From positions 428,592 to 492,591 of the forward strand of contig NZ_OLMM01000005.1 in assembly GCF_900291475.1 (NCBI RefSeq): 64,000 nucleotides of DNA, in the 5' to 3' direction. The DNA comes from Acidaminococcus hominis (lineage in GTDB: Bacteria > Bacillota > Negativicutes > Acidaminococcales > Acidaminococcaceae). Shown in pieces: positions 26,106 to 38,676 of the stretch. The notes under the pieces were generated by a model, which saw nothing but the letters and a program-made list of their open reading frames with translations, made no database searches and was not told the origin of the DNA. Position numbers and translations under genes: made by a program. The stretch's first letter is position 1, and each line of letters starts with the position of its first letter.

Positions 26106-27512
26106 ATGTTTATTCTAGAAGGTATGCAGGCTTTTGCAAATTGGCTCTGGGGCATCCCCATGCTGCTGTGGGTGGTAGGCGGCGGTTTCATCATGTCCAT
26201 CCGGCTGGGCTTTCCCCAATTTACCCGGTTGGGCTTTATCCTGAAAAACACCATTGGGAAATCCTTTGGGGAAAAGGGTGAAGACGGCAAGTTCTCCGGC
26301 TGGCAGGCAGTTACCGGGGCCCTGGCTTCTACCTTGGGGGCCGGCAACATCATCGGTACGGCCATGGCGGTAGCCTTTGGCGGCCCTGGGGGCGTGTTCT
26401 GGCTGTGGCTGTCCGGGTTCTTCTGCTGCGTCATCAAATTCTGTGAAACCACCATGGCCATGAAGTATCGCCGGATGGGGGACAACGGGGTATGGGAAGG
26501 CGGTCCCCAGATCTACTTGACCAAGGGTACCGGCTGGAAGTGGATCAGCCCGGTGTATGCCGTACTCTGCATCTTCTGCCTGTTTTTGGCCGCTTCGGCC
26601 CAGATCGGTTCTGGGGTGGATAACCTGGTGGGGATTGGTACGCCCCGGCTGGCTACCACGGTGGTGCTGACCCTGTTGGTGGGCCTGGTAGTTATCGGCG
26701 GCATGAAGAGCCTGCTGTCCGTAACGGAAAAACTGGTTCCTTTTATGAGTGTGATGTACATGGCAGGCTGCCTGGTGGTGATTGCCATGAACGTGGGCAA
26801 TCTGCCCGGTGCTTTGGCAGCTGTTTTTGCGGATGCCTTTACCGGTCATGCTGCCGTTGGCGGGTTCGTGGGTGCTACGGTAACCCAAAGCATCCGGTGG
26901 GGGATTGCCCGGGGCTGCTACTCCAATGACGCCGGTACCGGCGTAACCACCATTGTTCATGCGGTAGCCGATGTGAATCACCCCATTCAGCAAAGCATGT
27001 GGGCCGTATTTGAAGTATTTTTTGATACCATTATCGTATGTTCCATGACCTGCCTGGTGGTGCTCACCAGCGGCGTTTGGACCCTGAAACTGGATCCGGC
27101 CATTATGACGGCTACGGCCTTTGAGCAAAGCCTGGGCAGCTTTGGCGGCCTTTTGGTTACGATAGCAGTAGTGCTGTTTACCTTTACCACCGCCTGCGCC
27201 CAGATTGAATTTACCGAAGCCCAGTTCATTGCCTTGGTGGGTGAAAAGGCCCGGGGCGTAGCCCGCTGGATTATGCTGGTATTGATCCTGGGCGGCGGCA
27301 TGGTTGGGATTTCCAAACTGATTACCTATGTAGACTTCTTTGCTGGCGTGTATGTGCTGGTCAATATGCTGGGGGTATACTGGTGCAACGGCCAGATTGT
27401 GGAGCTGTTCAAGGAATATTTCTCCAATCCCCAAAGATGGGAAACGGAAAAATGGGCTCCCTGGGTCAAAATGGAAAAAGAATATGCTGCCCGTAAAGGC
27501 TTGAACAAATAA
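26106..27512 (+). CDS. Sodium:alanine/glycine symporter (AGCS family)
   Basis: 468 residues from ATG 26106 (GAGGAGG upstream; an in-frame ATG at 26088 overlaps that site). About 11 membrane segments. AGCS signatures are seen: 'FSGWQAVTGALASTLGAGNIIGTAMAVAFGGPGGVFWLW' in part, 'ARGCYSNDAGTGVTTIVHA', and 'FTTACAQIEFTEAQF'. The family imports alanine, glycine or related amino acids with sodium across the inner membrane. Followed at 26 bases by a class-I amidotransferase-like hydrolase and then EutH, which suggests a nitrogen-compound use operon. Confidence 0.92.
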   Translation: MFILEGMQAFANWLWGIPMLLWVVGGGFIMSIRLGFPQFTRLGFILKNTIGKSFGEKGEDGKFSGWQAVTGALASTLGAGNIIGTAMAVAFGGPGGVFWLWLSGFFCCVIKFCETTMAMKYRRMGDNGVWEGGPQIYLTKGTGWKWISPVYAVLCIFCLFLAASAQIGSGVDNLVGIGTPRLATTVVLTLLVGLVVIGGMKSLLSVTEKLVPFMSVMYMAGCLVVIAMNVGNLPGALAAVFADAFTGHAAVGGFVGATVTQSIRWGIARGCYSNDAGTGVTTIVHAVADVNHPIQQSMWAVFEVFFDTIIVCSMTCLVVLTSGVWTLKLDPAIMTATAFEQSLGSFGGLLVTIAVVLFTFTTACAQIEFTEAQFIALVGEKARGVARWIMLVLILGGGMVGISKLITYVDFFAGVYVLVNMLGVYWCNGQIVELFKEYFSNPQRWETEKWAPWVKMEKEYAARKGLNK

Positions 27513-27538
27513 TTTGTATGGCAGAAAGGATGACTACG

Positions 27539-28294
27539 ATGACAACTTTGAAACCAGTAATCGGTGTAACGTGCAACTATGATCCCCAGGATGGCCTGGG
27601 CCTGCAATCCGGCGTAGGTATTGCCGGCCAGGATTGGCTGTATCTGGCAGGGGACTACGTCTATGCGGTAGAAAAGGCTGGGGGCATCCCCGTGCTGCTG
27701 CCTCGGCTGAAAGCTATGCAGGAGTTGGATCCTTTGCTGGCCAAATTAGACGGGGTTTTGGTCACCGGCGGCCATGATGTGGATCCCAAAAATTACGGAA
27801 CCCGGATGATTGGCCAATGCGGCCGGATTATTCCGGAGCGGGATAAAATGGATTTATACATTACCCGCTATGCCTTAGCCAATAAAAAACCGTTTTTAGG
27901 AATTTGCCGGGGAATCCAAATCCTGACCACCGCTTTGGGCGGAACCCTGTACCAGGATCTGGAAAGCGAAGGCGGTTACCTGAAGCATTTTATGGGGAAT
28001 AGTCCCAGAGAATATTCTGTGCATAAAAATCTTGTAGAAAAAGACAGCCTGCTCTATACTATCCTCTGTAACGACTCTGTGGAGGTAAACAGTTACCATC
28101 ACCAAGCGGTAAAAAATCCTGGAACCAAGCTGAAGGTAACGGCTCGTTCCGAGGACGGGGTCATTGAGGCGGTGGAGCTGAAGGATGCTGAGGTATTTAC
28201 CCTGGGCGTACAATGGCATCCAGAGATGATGTTTACTACACAAGAGCAGCAGAACATTTTTAAGGCATTTGTAACTGCTGCAGCAAATCAGTAA
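27539..28294 (+). CDS. Gamma-glutamyl-gamma-aminobutyrate hydrolase-like (peptidase C26)
   Basis: 251 residues; ATG 27539 is preceded by AGAAAGGA at 8 bases, better than in-frame ATGs at 27518 and 27530. Class-I glutamine amidotransferase fold: nucleophile Cys in FLGICRGIQIL, catalytic His and Glu in VQWHPEMM, and the GGHDVDPKNY segment of the PuuD/C26 family. These enzymes hydrolyse gamma-glutamyl amide bonds in the cytosol. The location between an amino-acid symporter and EutH fits degradation of an imported gamma-glutamyl compound, but the substrate is inferred only. Confidence 0.88.
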   Translation: MTTLKPVIGVTCNYDPQDGLGLQSGVGIAGQDWLYLAGDYVYAVEKAGGIPVLLPRLKAMQELDPLLAKLDGVLVTGGHDVDPKNYGTRMIGQCGRIIPERDKMDLYITRYALANKKPFLGICRGIQILTTALGGTLYQDLESEGGYLKHFMGNSPREYSVHKNLVEKDSLLYTILCNDSVEVNSYHHQAVKNPGTKLKVTARSEDGVIEAVELKDAEVFTLGVQWHPEMMFTTQEQQNIFKAFVTAAANQ

Positions 28295-28339
28295 GGCTTC
28301 CCAGGGGCAGCAAATTTAGCGGGAAACTGGGTGAATTTG

Positions 28340-29419
28340 ATGGGGTTGGACAAGCTTTTATTCATGATTATCGGCATTGGTATTGTGCTGGGCGGAATTG
28401 ACCATCTGCGCGGCAACAAATTGGGGCTGGGGCAGAAGTTTGTAGATGGGCTCAATGCCATGGGCCCTCTGGCTCTGGGGATGGCAGGGATGATTTGTTT
28501 GGCCCCTGTGATTTCCAGCAATATTAAGCCTTTGGCCGCGCTGGTGTATAATTCCACAGGGGTGGACCCGGCACTGTTTGGAGGCTTGCTTTCCAGTGAT
28601 ATGGGCGGTTATCCTTTGGCTATGGAACTGGCCAAGGATCCCTCTATGGCTCTGTATGCCGGCCTGAATATCGGTACTACCCTGGGCTGTACCCTGGTAT
28701 TTCTGATTCCTTTGGGCCTGAGCATTATCAGTGACAACGACTTGGATTCTTTTGCCAAAGGAATTATGCTGGGCATTATTCCCATGCCCATTGGGGCTGT
28801 GGCAGGAGGTCTGGCTGCAGGGTTTCCCCTGGGCAGCATCTTGTACAATACGGTGCCGGTGCTGCTGCTGTCCCTACTGCTGGCAGTGGGCCTGCTGCTG
28901 AGACCTCGGTTGATTATTGCCGGCTGCTTGGCGCTGGGCAAACTGGTTTCCCTGCTGGGAACGCTGGGGCTTGTGGCAGCTGGCTTTACCCAGGTAACGG
29001 GCATTACCATTATCGCCGGTATGGAGAAAGTGGACGTGGCTATGAAAATCGTAGACGTCATTGCCGTGTTCCTTATGGGTGCTCTGCCCATTATGTCCCT
29101 GGTAACCAAAGCAGTGGAAAAACGCATGGACAAGAAGGGCGGCAAGGCCGTAAACAAGGACGATGTATTTGGCTTTGGGGTAACGCTGGTAAATCCGCTG
29201 CCTACCTTCATGATGCTGCCCAAAATGACGGAAGCCGGGAAAGTCAAAAATATTGCCTTCATGGTATCAGCATCCTGCACCTTTGGGGACTATCTGGGCT
29301 TTACCGCTGGGGTGGAGCCGGGTATGACCATTCCCGTTATTGCCGGTAAACTGGTGGGTGCGCTGTTGGCGCTATGGGTGGCCAACAGGTATACGGCCAA
29401 AGAAAATAAAAAAAGCTAA
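28340..29419 (+). CDS. eutH: Ethanolamine permease EutH-like protein
   Basis: 359 residues from ATG 28340; the in-frame GTG 28331 is an alternative and the Shine-Dalgarno is weak for both. About ten membrane segments. EutH-like features include the MG start, 'ALGMAGMICLAPV', 'SSDMGGYPLAMEL' and 'ASCTFGDYLGFTAGVEPGM'. EutH moves ethanolamine across the inner membrane. No other eut genes (ammonia-lyase, shell proteins, regulator) are nearby, so the true substrate could differ. Last gene of the AGCS-hydrolase-EutH run. Confidence 0.85.
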   Translation: MGLDKLLFMIIGIGIVLGGIDHLRGNKLGLGQKFVDGLNAMGPLALGMAGMICLAPVISSNIKPLAALVYNSTGVDPALFGGLLSSDMGGYPLAMELAKDPSMALYAGLNIGTTLGCTLVFLIPLGLSIISDNDLDSFAKGIMLGIIPMPIGAVAGGLAAGFPLGSILYNTVPVLLLSLLLAVGLLLRPRLIIAGCLALGKLVSLLGTLGLVAAGFTQVTGITIIAGMEKVDVAMKIVDVIAVFLMGALPIMSLVTKAVEKRMDKKGGKAVNKDDVFGFGVTLVNPLPTFMMLPKMTEAGKVKNIAFMVSASCTFGDYLGFTAGVEPGMTIPVIAGKLVGALLALWVANRYTAKENKKS

Positions 29420-29457
29420 AAGCTGTAATAGTTGTTACATATGCAACTGATACAAGT

Positions 29458-29507
29458 AAAAGCTCGTTGAATTGTTCGATTTAGTACGAACGATTCAACG
29501 AGCTTTT
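29458..29507 (+). terminator. Terminator after eutH
   Basis: AAAAGCTCGTTGAAT / ATTCAACGAGCTTTT with the stem continued inward by GTTCG/CGAAC: a very long, strong hairpin. Confidence 0.9.
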
Positions 29508-29514
29508 GTAATTC

Positions 29515-29536
29515 TTACGTAAAGTAACGTAAAGTT
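29515..29536. repeat. Tandem ACGTAAAGT pair upstream of the rRNA operon
   Basis: ACGTAAAGT occurs at 29517-29525 and again at 29527-29535 (10-base period), in the otherwise AT-rich 29508-29620 stretch. Role unknown. Confidence 0.35.
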
Positions 29537-29622
29537 TAAGAAAGTAATGAAAAGAGAACTGCGAGAATGTAAAAAACGCGTAAAAACCAAATTTAAACTG
29601 TTATTAACCGTAATTTTCCATT

Positions 29623-29651
29623 TTGCCATTCTGCCAGGGGTATGGTATTAT
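29623..29651 (+). promoter_or_regulatory. rRNA operon promoter P1
   Basis: TTGCCA (29623-29628), 17-base spacer, TATTAT (29646-29651) with an upstream TGG. Confidence 0.6.
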
Positions 29652-29730
29652 AACTAAGCTTCCTCTTGAGAAGCAAGCAACACTTGGAAATATCAAAACG
29701 CTGTTTTTCAAAAGAAAAACAAAAAAGTTG

Positions 29731-29759
29731 TTGACAAAAACTTCTAAGTTTGCTAGAAT
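29731..29759 (+). promoter_or_regulatory. rRNA operon promoter P2
   Basis: TTGACA (29731-29736), 17-base spacer, TAGAAT (29754-29759), preceded by an A-rich UP-like stretch. This is the stronger of the two candidate promoters. Confidence 0.85.
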
Positions 29760-29802
29760 AAACAAGCTGTCGCTGAGACAGCAAGACGAACTTTGAAAAC
29801 TG

Positions 29803-29824
29803 AATATTGATTGACAGATGTGCG
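29803..29824 (+). other. 16S precursor processing stem, 5' arm
   Basis: This segment, ending TTGACAGATGTGCG, is complementary to 31534-31557 just beyond 16S. The pair loops out the whole 16S, as in RNase III processing stems. Confidence 0.85.
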
Positions 29825-29931
29825 GGTCAAGTCACCTTTACGGTGATGAGATCGAGTCACTTCGAGACAACGAAGTAAAAAAATCAAAGCTAGTATTTTC
29901 AAGAGCCAAGCGGCTTTTCAAAATAATTCTA

Positions 29932-31487
<1,556 letters not shown>

Positions 31488-31533
31488 TATGGAGAACCGT
31501 TGGGTACTACGGTACATCAACTATTCTCGTCGA

Positions 31534-31557
31534 CGCACATCTGTCAATATCAATATT
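31534..31557 (+). other. 16S precursor processing stem, 3' arm
   Basis: CGCACATCTGTCAATATC and following bases pair with 29803-29824 upstream of 16S. Confidence 0.85.
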
Positions 31558-31595
31558 CTGTTTTGAGGGTTCTGCCCTCAAGATGGTAAGGAAAT

Positions 31596-31672
<77 letters not shown>

Positions 31673-31696
31673 TATTTTCCTAAAGGAATGTATGCT

Positions 31697-31772
31697 GGGG
31701 GCGTAGCTCAGCTGGGAGAGCACCTGCCTTGCAAGCAGGGGGTCAGGAGTTCGATTCTCCTCGTCTCCACCA
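31697..31772 (+). tRNA. tRNA-Ala (TGC)
   Basis: 76 bases including an encoded CCA. Acceptor GGGGGCG pairs with CGTCTCC using G-T pairs; anticodon TGC at 31730-31732; T-loop AGTTCGATTCT. It lies 24 bases after tRNA-Ile. Confidence 0.97.
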
Positions 31773-31790
31773 ATTACTTACTATCGTATG

Positions 31791-31816
31791 AACCTTGAAA
31801 ACTTCATAGAAGAGAC
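31791..31816 (+). other. 23S precursor processing stem, 5' arm
   Basis: CTTGAAAACTTCAT...GAAGAGAC is complementary to 35145-35167 beyond 23S, so the two arms enclose 23S. Confidence 0.8.
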
Positions 31817-31985
31817 AAAAAACAGTTTTGATGAAAATCAAAATTAAATCTACTATGTATTGTGATGAATATGTAGTAGATACCTCTAATCTAAATGCGA
31901 ATTTAGAGACGAGTAACGAGAAAACTAGGAACACGTAAGTGTGACTTAGTAGAACTAGTTGTTTTCGTCAAGAATCGATTTTATT

Positions 31986-32195
31986 CAAGGAACGAGGAGC
32001 GTTTTGCCGCAGATAATACTACAAGGTATATCGAGGACAAAACACGACAAGTGACGCAGAAGAAAACGATTATCGGCGAAAACAGAAAGACTCCAACAAG
32101 ATTCGGGATAGTTCGCGAAGCGAGGAAGCAAATTTCCGGAGATAATACTAAAGTATATCGAGGAAAATTTGCGACGAGCGACAAAGAAATGGCCG
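31986..32195. repeat. Two diverged hairpin repeats in the 16S-23S spacer
   Basis: The 440-base stretch between tRNA-Ala and 23S holds two related units, about 31986-32085 and 32113-32195. Both read GAxCGAGGAxGC, then CAGATAATACTA or GAGATAATACTA, then TATATCGAGGA. Each can fold: in copy 1 GTTTTG pairs with CAAAAC, in copy 2 GCAAATTTCC pairs with GGAAAATTTGC, and both share an inner GATA/TATC stem. The compensating arm changes suggest the hairpin is kept, not the sequence. Confidence 0.55.
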
Positions 32196-32212
32196 AATAT
32201 TGCTAGGAGATA

Positions 32213-35117
<2,905 letters not shown>

Positions 35118-35144
35118 AAACCGTAAGTCCAAGAAGTAAAAAAC

Positions 35145-35167
35145 GTCTCTTCATGAAGTTTTGAAGG
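35145..35167 (+). other. 23S precursor processing stem, 3' arm
   Basis: GTCTCTTCATGAAGTTTTGA pairs with 31791-31816. Confidence 0.8.
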
Positions 35168-35187
35168 CTCATGCCTTCAATTGAAAA

Positions 35188-35304
35188 TCCGGTGGTTATG
35201 GCTGAAGGGATCCACCTGTTCCCATGCCGAACACAGTAGTTAAGCCTTCATACGCCGAAAGTACTCGACTGGAAACGGTCCGGGAGGATAGGAAGCTGCC
35301 GGTT
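35188..35304 (+). rRNA. rrf: 5S ribosomal RNA
   Basis: About 117 bases, TCCGGTGGTTATGGC to AGCTGCCGG, with the conserved CCCATGCCGAACACAG loop. The ends are estimated. Confidence 0.95.
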
Positions 35305-35312
35305 AAGGTAAG

Positions 35313-35346
35313 AACCCCTGAGTGAGAAATCACTCAGGGGTTTTTC
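35313..35346 (+). terminator. rRNA operon terminator
   Basis: AACCCCTGAGTGA / TCACTCAGGGGTT, 13-bp perfect stem with GAAA loop, then T-run. Confidence 0.95.
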
Positions 35347-35355
35347 TTTTGTCTT

Positions 35356-35384
35356 TTGCAAAAATCCCCCATTTTCGTTATAAT
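35356..35384 (+). promoter_or_regulatory. Promoter of the split-kinase operon
   Basis: TTGCAA (35356-35361), 17-base spacer, TATAAT (35379-35384), only 10 bases after the rRNA terminator. Confidence 0.8.
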
Positions 35385-35421
35385 ACAATTACCATCAAAC
35401 AAGAGAAAGGGGAAGTGAAAA

Positions 35422-36333
35422 ATGGGGTATAAGTTTATGACCATTCTTCTCTTTTGTTTTTCCCTTTTGCCGTCGGCCTATTTGCGGTACTATCCTTTTC
35501 GGATTCTGGCCTCCAGGTCTGTGCGCCGATTTTTGCTCTGCGGCCATTTGATTATTTTCTTGTTGGAATTTGTACTGATTTCCGTTCTCTATAGTCAGGG
35601 GGTCCTGGTTTCCCGGACTCATACCTATCAGCAGTTGTATTTTATCAGCTACCTGCCCCATGTGCTGCTGCTGGTTTTCACCATCCGACCTTACTGGTTT
35701 CGGCATATCTTTGTTTTGGGGCTTCAGTCCATTTATATGCTGTTCATCCATACAGTGTCCATGGAGATCTATAAGTTGGGCTGGCCTGCCAAATGGGAAG
35801 CCCATGAGATGCTGGAATATTTTGGCCTCTATCTGTTTCTGTTCCTTTTGGGAATGCCCTTGATGCAGCGGCTGCTGGGACGGCTTTTCACCCGGAAACA
35901 GCTGCGGGTGCGGCCGGCCTATTGGTACTATTTGGGACCGGTGCCGCTGCTGCTGTGCTATTACCTGACCAATATGGATTACTACGATCTGCCCACAGAG
36001 GCTGTCACGCTTGTTTCCATCTATGTGTATACGCTTCTGAGCCGGGGCATTCTTCTTTTGGTGGCGGTGTGCCTGGTGGCGGCTGTCCGGAGTGGTATCC
36101 GGCACGCAGATCAGCTGCGGAGGCAGAAGGAAAAGAATGTGGTTCTCCAGGATCAGCTGGAGCAGCTCAATCTTTATGCGGCACTGCTCCAGAAGGAACA
36201 GCAAAAAATGGCTATTTTGCGCCATGATAGCCGGCACCAGCTGCGGCTTCTGGCCCAGCTGACAGAACAGGGCTATTTCGCGGAAGCAGAAAAACAACTG
36301 AAACAGCTGCAGAAAGAGGTAGAAGAACCATGA
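35422..36333 (+). CDS. Membrane histidine-kinase half: phospho-acceptor domain, no ATPase
   Basis: 303 residues from ATG 35422. About six or seven membrane segments cover residues 1-225, resembling the sensor part of AgrC/HPK10-type kinases. A coiled coil (about 230-262) leads to the dimerization/phospho-acceptor helix with LRHDSRHQLRLL (His268), the typical HPK10 H-box. The protein then stops at residue 303, right where the ATP-binding domain should begin; there is no N-box or G-box. It overlaps the next gene by 4 bases (ATGA). The neighbour supplies an ATPase domain but lacks the His, so the two may act as one kinase. No frameshift could join them, because each has its own membrane domain. 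Confidence 0.85.
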   Translation: MGYKFMTILLFCFSLLPSAYLRYYPFRILASRSVRRFLLCGHLIIFLLEFVLISVLYSQGVLVSRTHTYQQLYFISYLPHVLLLVFTIRPYWFRHIFVLGLQSIYMLFIHTVSMEIYKLGWPAKWEAHEMLEYFGLYLFLFLLGMPLMQRLLGRLFTRKQLRVRPAYWYYLGPVPLLLCYYLTNMDYYDLPTEAVTLVSIYVYTLLSRGILLLVAVCLVAAVRSGIRHADQLRRQKEKNVVLQDQLEQLNLYAALLQKEQQKMAILRHDSRHQLRLLAQLTEQGYFAEAEKQLKQLQKEVEEP

Positions 36334-37688
36334 GCTCTTTTTTCGCTACCCTGGGTATTACTACATTCTTCCTTATACTGGTTCAGCCTTTTGCTTTACT
36401 CCATTTTTTGCCCTTCCGGCAATTTCTGCCCGCTCAGCAGCAAAAGCTGCTTTGGCGGGGTTGGTGGGGGCTGGTGCTCTTGGAAGCGGCAGGCTTTACC
36501 CTGCTGCAGCAGCAGGGTATTTTTGAAGATTCCCAGACCAGTTATTGGGTCCTCCGGGACTGCTCCTGGCTTCCTCAGGTTTTGCTGTGTCTGGGGTTTA
36601 CCAGCCGCTTTTGGATTGGCCAGCTGTATGTGTTTGCCTTCCGGATCCTGTTTTCCGGTATTCTGTTTACCCTAAGCCAGGGACTTAGCCAGGAATTTTT
36701 TCCCCTTTTGGCAACTTCCCAGCGAGCAGGGCAGCAGACCCTCTTGTACGGTTTTCTGTCCCTATTGGCCTTTCCCTTTTTGCTGCGGTTCTTTACCCAG
36801 GTGTTCAGCCATTTTTCCCAGGCTGCTACCCGGCGGTACTGGCGGTATATTACCCTGATTCCGGTGCTGCTGGCCGTGGAAAGCCTGTACGTGAGTCTGT
36901 ACGACTTTGTGCTGCCGGGGGTCTTTGATTTGCTGCTGCCCCGGTTCTTCCTGCTGGTGATTGCGGTGCTTCTCCTGGCGTCCATCCGCACTAGCCAGGA
37001 GGAGGTCTATCAGGGCATCCAAATCTTTGAAAAGAATCACCAGCTGCAGCAGCAGTTTACTTCCACGGAAAATTACATTCGGTTGGCCCAGGAATCCCGG
37101 CAGCGCATGGAGGCTCTCTACCAGGAAAAACGGGAGCTTTTGGCCTATTTGCTGGAGCGGGTCCAGCAAAAGGACCGGGATGGGGTTCTGCACTGCATCG
37201 ATAAACTGGGAGAACGCTTCAATACCACCAAACTGCCCCAGTATTGCCAGAATCCCGTAATCAATGCAGCGCTGACGGTATATTTTGCCAAAGCCCGGGA
37301 ATGGGGAATCCCGGTAACCATTGCAGCGGACCTGCCTCCAGGACTGGAATGCAGTGTGGATCTGTCCATTGTCCTGTCCAACCTGGTAGAGAATGCCCTT
37401 TTGGCCAGCCAGAAGCAGCCAAGGGAAAAGCGGAACATTACGGTACTGGCCCTGCACCAGGCTGGGGTGCTGAACATTTTGGTGAAGAATCTGTTCGATG
37501 CACCTGTGGAATTGGACGAAAACGGTCTGCCGGTGACCCATGTGAAGGGCCATGGGATTGGCATGAAATCCTTGGTTCGGTTCCGGGACAAGTACGGGGC
37601 CAGCATCCTGTGCCAACAGAAAGATGGCTGGTTTCAGACCTACCTGCAAGTAGCTGCCCAAACCCAAACAGGGGGTGAAGACGGTTAA
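36330..37688 (+). CDS. Membrane histidine-kinase half: ATPase domain, no acceptor histidine
   Basis: 452 residues with about seven membrane segments (1-220), a coiled coil, an HPK10-like dimerization helix and a complete ATPase domain: N-box LSNLVENALLAS, G-box GHGIGMKSL, plus the family sequence YCQNPVINAAL. At the place of the usual RHDxRHH it reads MEALYQEKRELLAYL: the phospho-acceptor histidine is missing. It overlaps the upstream half-kinase by 4 bases, implying coupled translation and equal amounts. Its stop overlaps that of the convergent LytTR regulator. Confidence 0.85.
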   Translation: MSSFFATLGITTFFLILVQPFALLHFLPFRQFLPAQQQKLLWRGWWGLVLLEAAGFTLLQQQGIFEDSQTSYWVLRDCSWLPQVLLCLGFTSRFWIGQLYVFAFRILFSGILFTLSQGLSQEFFPLLATSQRAGQQTLLYGFLSLLAFPFLLRFFTQVFSHFSQAATRRYWRYITLIPVLLAVESLYVSLYDFVLPGVFDLLLPRFFLLVIAVLLLASIRTSQEEVYQGIQIFEKNHQLQQQFTSTENYIRLAQESRQRMEALYQEKRELLAYLLERVQQKDRDGVLHCIDKLGERFNTTKLPQYCQNPVINAALTVYFAKAREWGIPVTIAADLPPGLECSVDLSIVLSNLVENALLASQKQPREKRNITVLALHQAGVLNILVKNLFDAPVELDENGLPVTHVKGHGIGMKSLVRFRDKYGASILCQQKDGWFQTYLQVAAQTQTGGEDG

Positions 37689-38410
37689 AGGTCAAACATA
37701 AACTGGAAATACTGTTCCTGAAAATCCCGATATTTGCGTTTCCCCAGGGGAATCTGGTGGCCCTGGATTTCCACATATTCAGCCTTGATCAAGTGGATGG
37801 CGGCCAGGTTTACCAGGTAACCCTTGGTGGGGGAAAGAAACTGTCCCGGGGCGATTTTATCCAGGTCGGCCTTCATTTCCTGGCCGGACTTCCGGGTTTC
37901 CAGGGTACTGCCGTCGGCCAGATAGACTTCCATAACGTGGCCATGGTTTTCCAGAAAAAGAATTTGGGCGATTTCTTCTACCCGGATTCCTCCGCCTACC
38001 AGCCGAAAGATGATTTTGGCGCTGCTGCGCTGCCGGATATAGCTTACGGCCCGGTCCAGGGCTTTGTTGAATTGGGCCTGGGTAAAGGGTTTCAGCAGAT
38101 AATCCGTGGCCTTTACGGCAAAAGCGTCTACGGCAAATTCGTCGCTGGTGGTCAGGAAGATGATTTCCGCCTGGCTGTGTTTTTCCCGGAGGGCACGGGC
38201 CACCTCGGTGCCCAGAATGCCCGGCATGCACACATCCAGCAGGACGATATCGAACGGGCACCCCTGGCTGATGGCATCGATAAAGGCGAAGCCATCGGTA
38301 TAGGTCCGGTATTCCACGGTTTCTTTTTTGTTTTGGAAGTAGATTTCCGCAGCGGCCTGAATCATTTGTACTTGATCCGGCAAATCGTCGCAGATAGCAA
38401 TGTGCAGCAT
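37685..38410 (-). CDS. LytTR-family response regulator
   Basis: 241 residues from ATG 38410 (ggagaggtg upstream). Receiver domain about 1-120 with acidic pair D8-D9, phospho-acceptor Asp59 (IVLLDVCMPG), the Thr of LTTSDEF, and Lys107 (LLKPF). The LytTR DNA-binding domain follows (about 140-241: 'IRVEEIAQILFLENHGHVMEVYL' in part, 'FLSPTKGYLVNLAAIHLI'). HPK10 kinases normally signal to LytTR regulators, so this is the probable partner of the two half-kinases although it is on the opposite strand, converging and overlapping stops by 4 bases. Confidence 0.92.
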   Translation of the reverse strand: MLHIAICDDLPDQVQMIQAAAEIYFQNKKETVEYRTYTDGFAFIDAISQGCPFDIVLLDVCMPGILGTEVARALREKHSQAEIIFLTTSDEFAVDAFAVKATDYLLKPFTQAQFNKALDRAVSYIRQRSSAKIIFRLVGGGIRVEEIAQILFLENHGHVMEVYLADGSTLETRKSGQEMKADLDKIAPGQFLSPTKGYLVNLAAIHLIKAEYVEIQGHQIPLGKRKYRDFQEQYFQFMFDL

Positions 38411-38452
38411 CCTGCACCTCTCCTTTCCGTAACCTGTTAGCTTGTTAATTCT

Positions 38453-38458
38453 ATTATA
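38453..38458 (-). promoter_or_regulatory. Extended -10 element for the LytTR regulator gene
   Basis: Minus-strand TGTGTATAAT (TATAAT at 38458-38453), about 45 bases before the gene. No good -35 box. Confidence 0.45.
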
Positions 38459-38481
38459 CACAAATACAAACGCTTTCTGAG

Positions 38482-38511
38482 AAAACCGTCCTAAACAGGC
38501 GGTTTTTTTTC
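38482..38511 (+). terminator. Terminator-like hairpin between regulator and adhesin genes
   Basis: AAAACCG / CGGTTTT with eight T on the plus strand. It could insulate the adhesin gene from transcription reading through from the kinase genes. Confidence 0.5.
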
Positions 38512-38608
38512 ACGAAATGCACCTGGGAAATAGGCAAGCGCAAATTTTTGCTGGTCATGCCAAAAAAGCGCCCTTTCTTGCCAATTGTAAATTTTCCTGT
38601 AAAGACTT

Positions 38609-38617
38609 TGGTATAGT
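38609..38617 (+). promoter_or_regulatory. Extended -10 promoter of the adhesin gene
   Basis: TGGTATAGT (TATAGT at 38612-38617), 60 bases before the start codon. No clear -35. The 215 bases around it hold no gene. Confidence 0.5.
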
Positions 38618-38676
38618 GTAGTTAATAGGAAGGATACAATAGCCCAAACTGTGGGAGAAGAAAAGAGGGAAATTGT

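Noticed and set aside
35422-37688. A single kinase broken by a frameshift
   Set aside because: Each protein has its own complete multi-helix membrane domain and its own start, so joining frames would not give one normal kinase.
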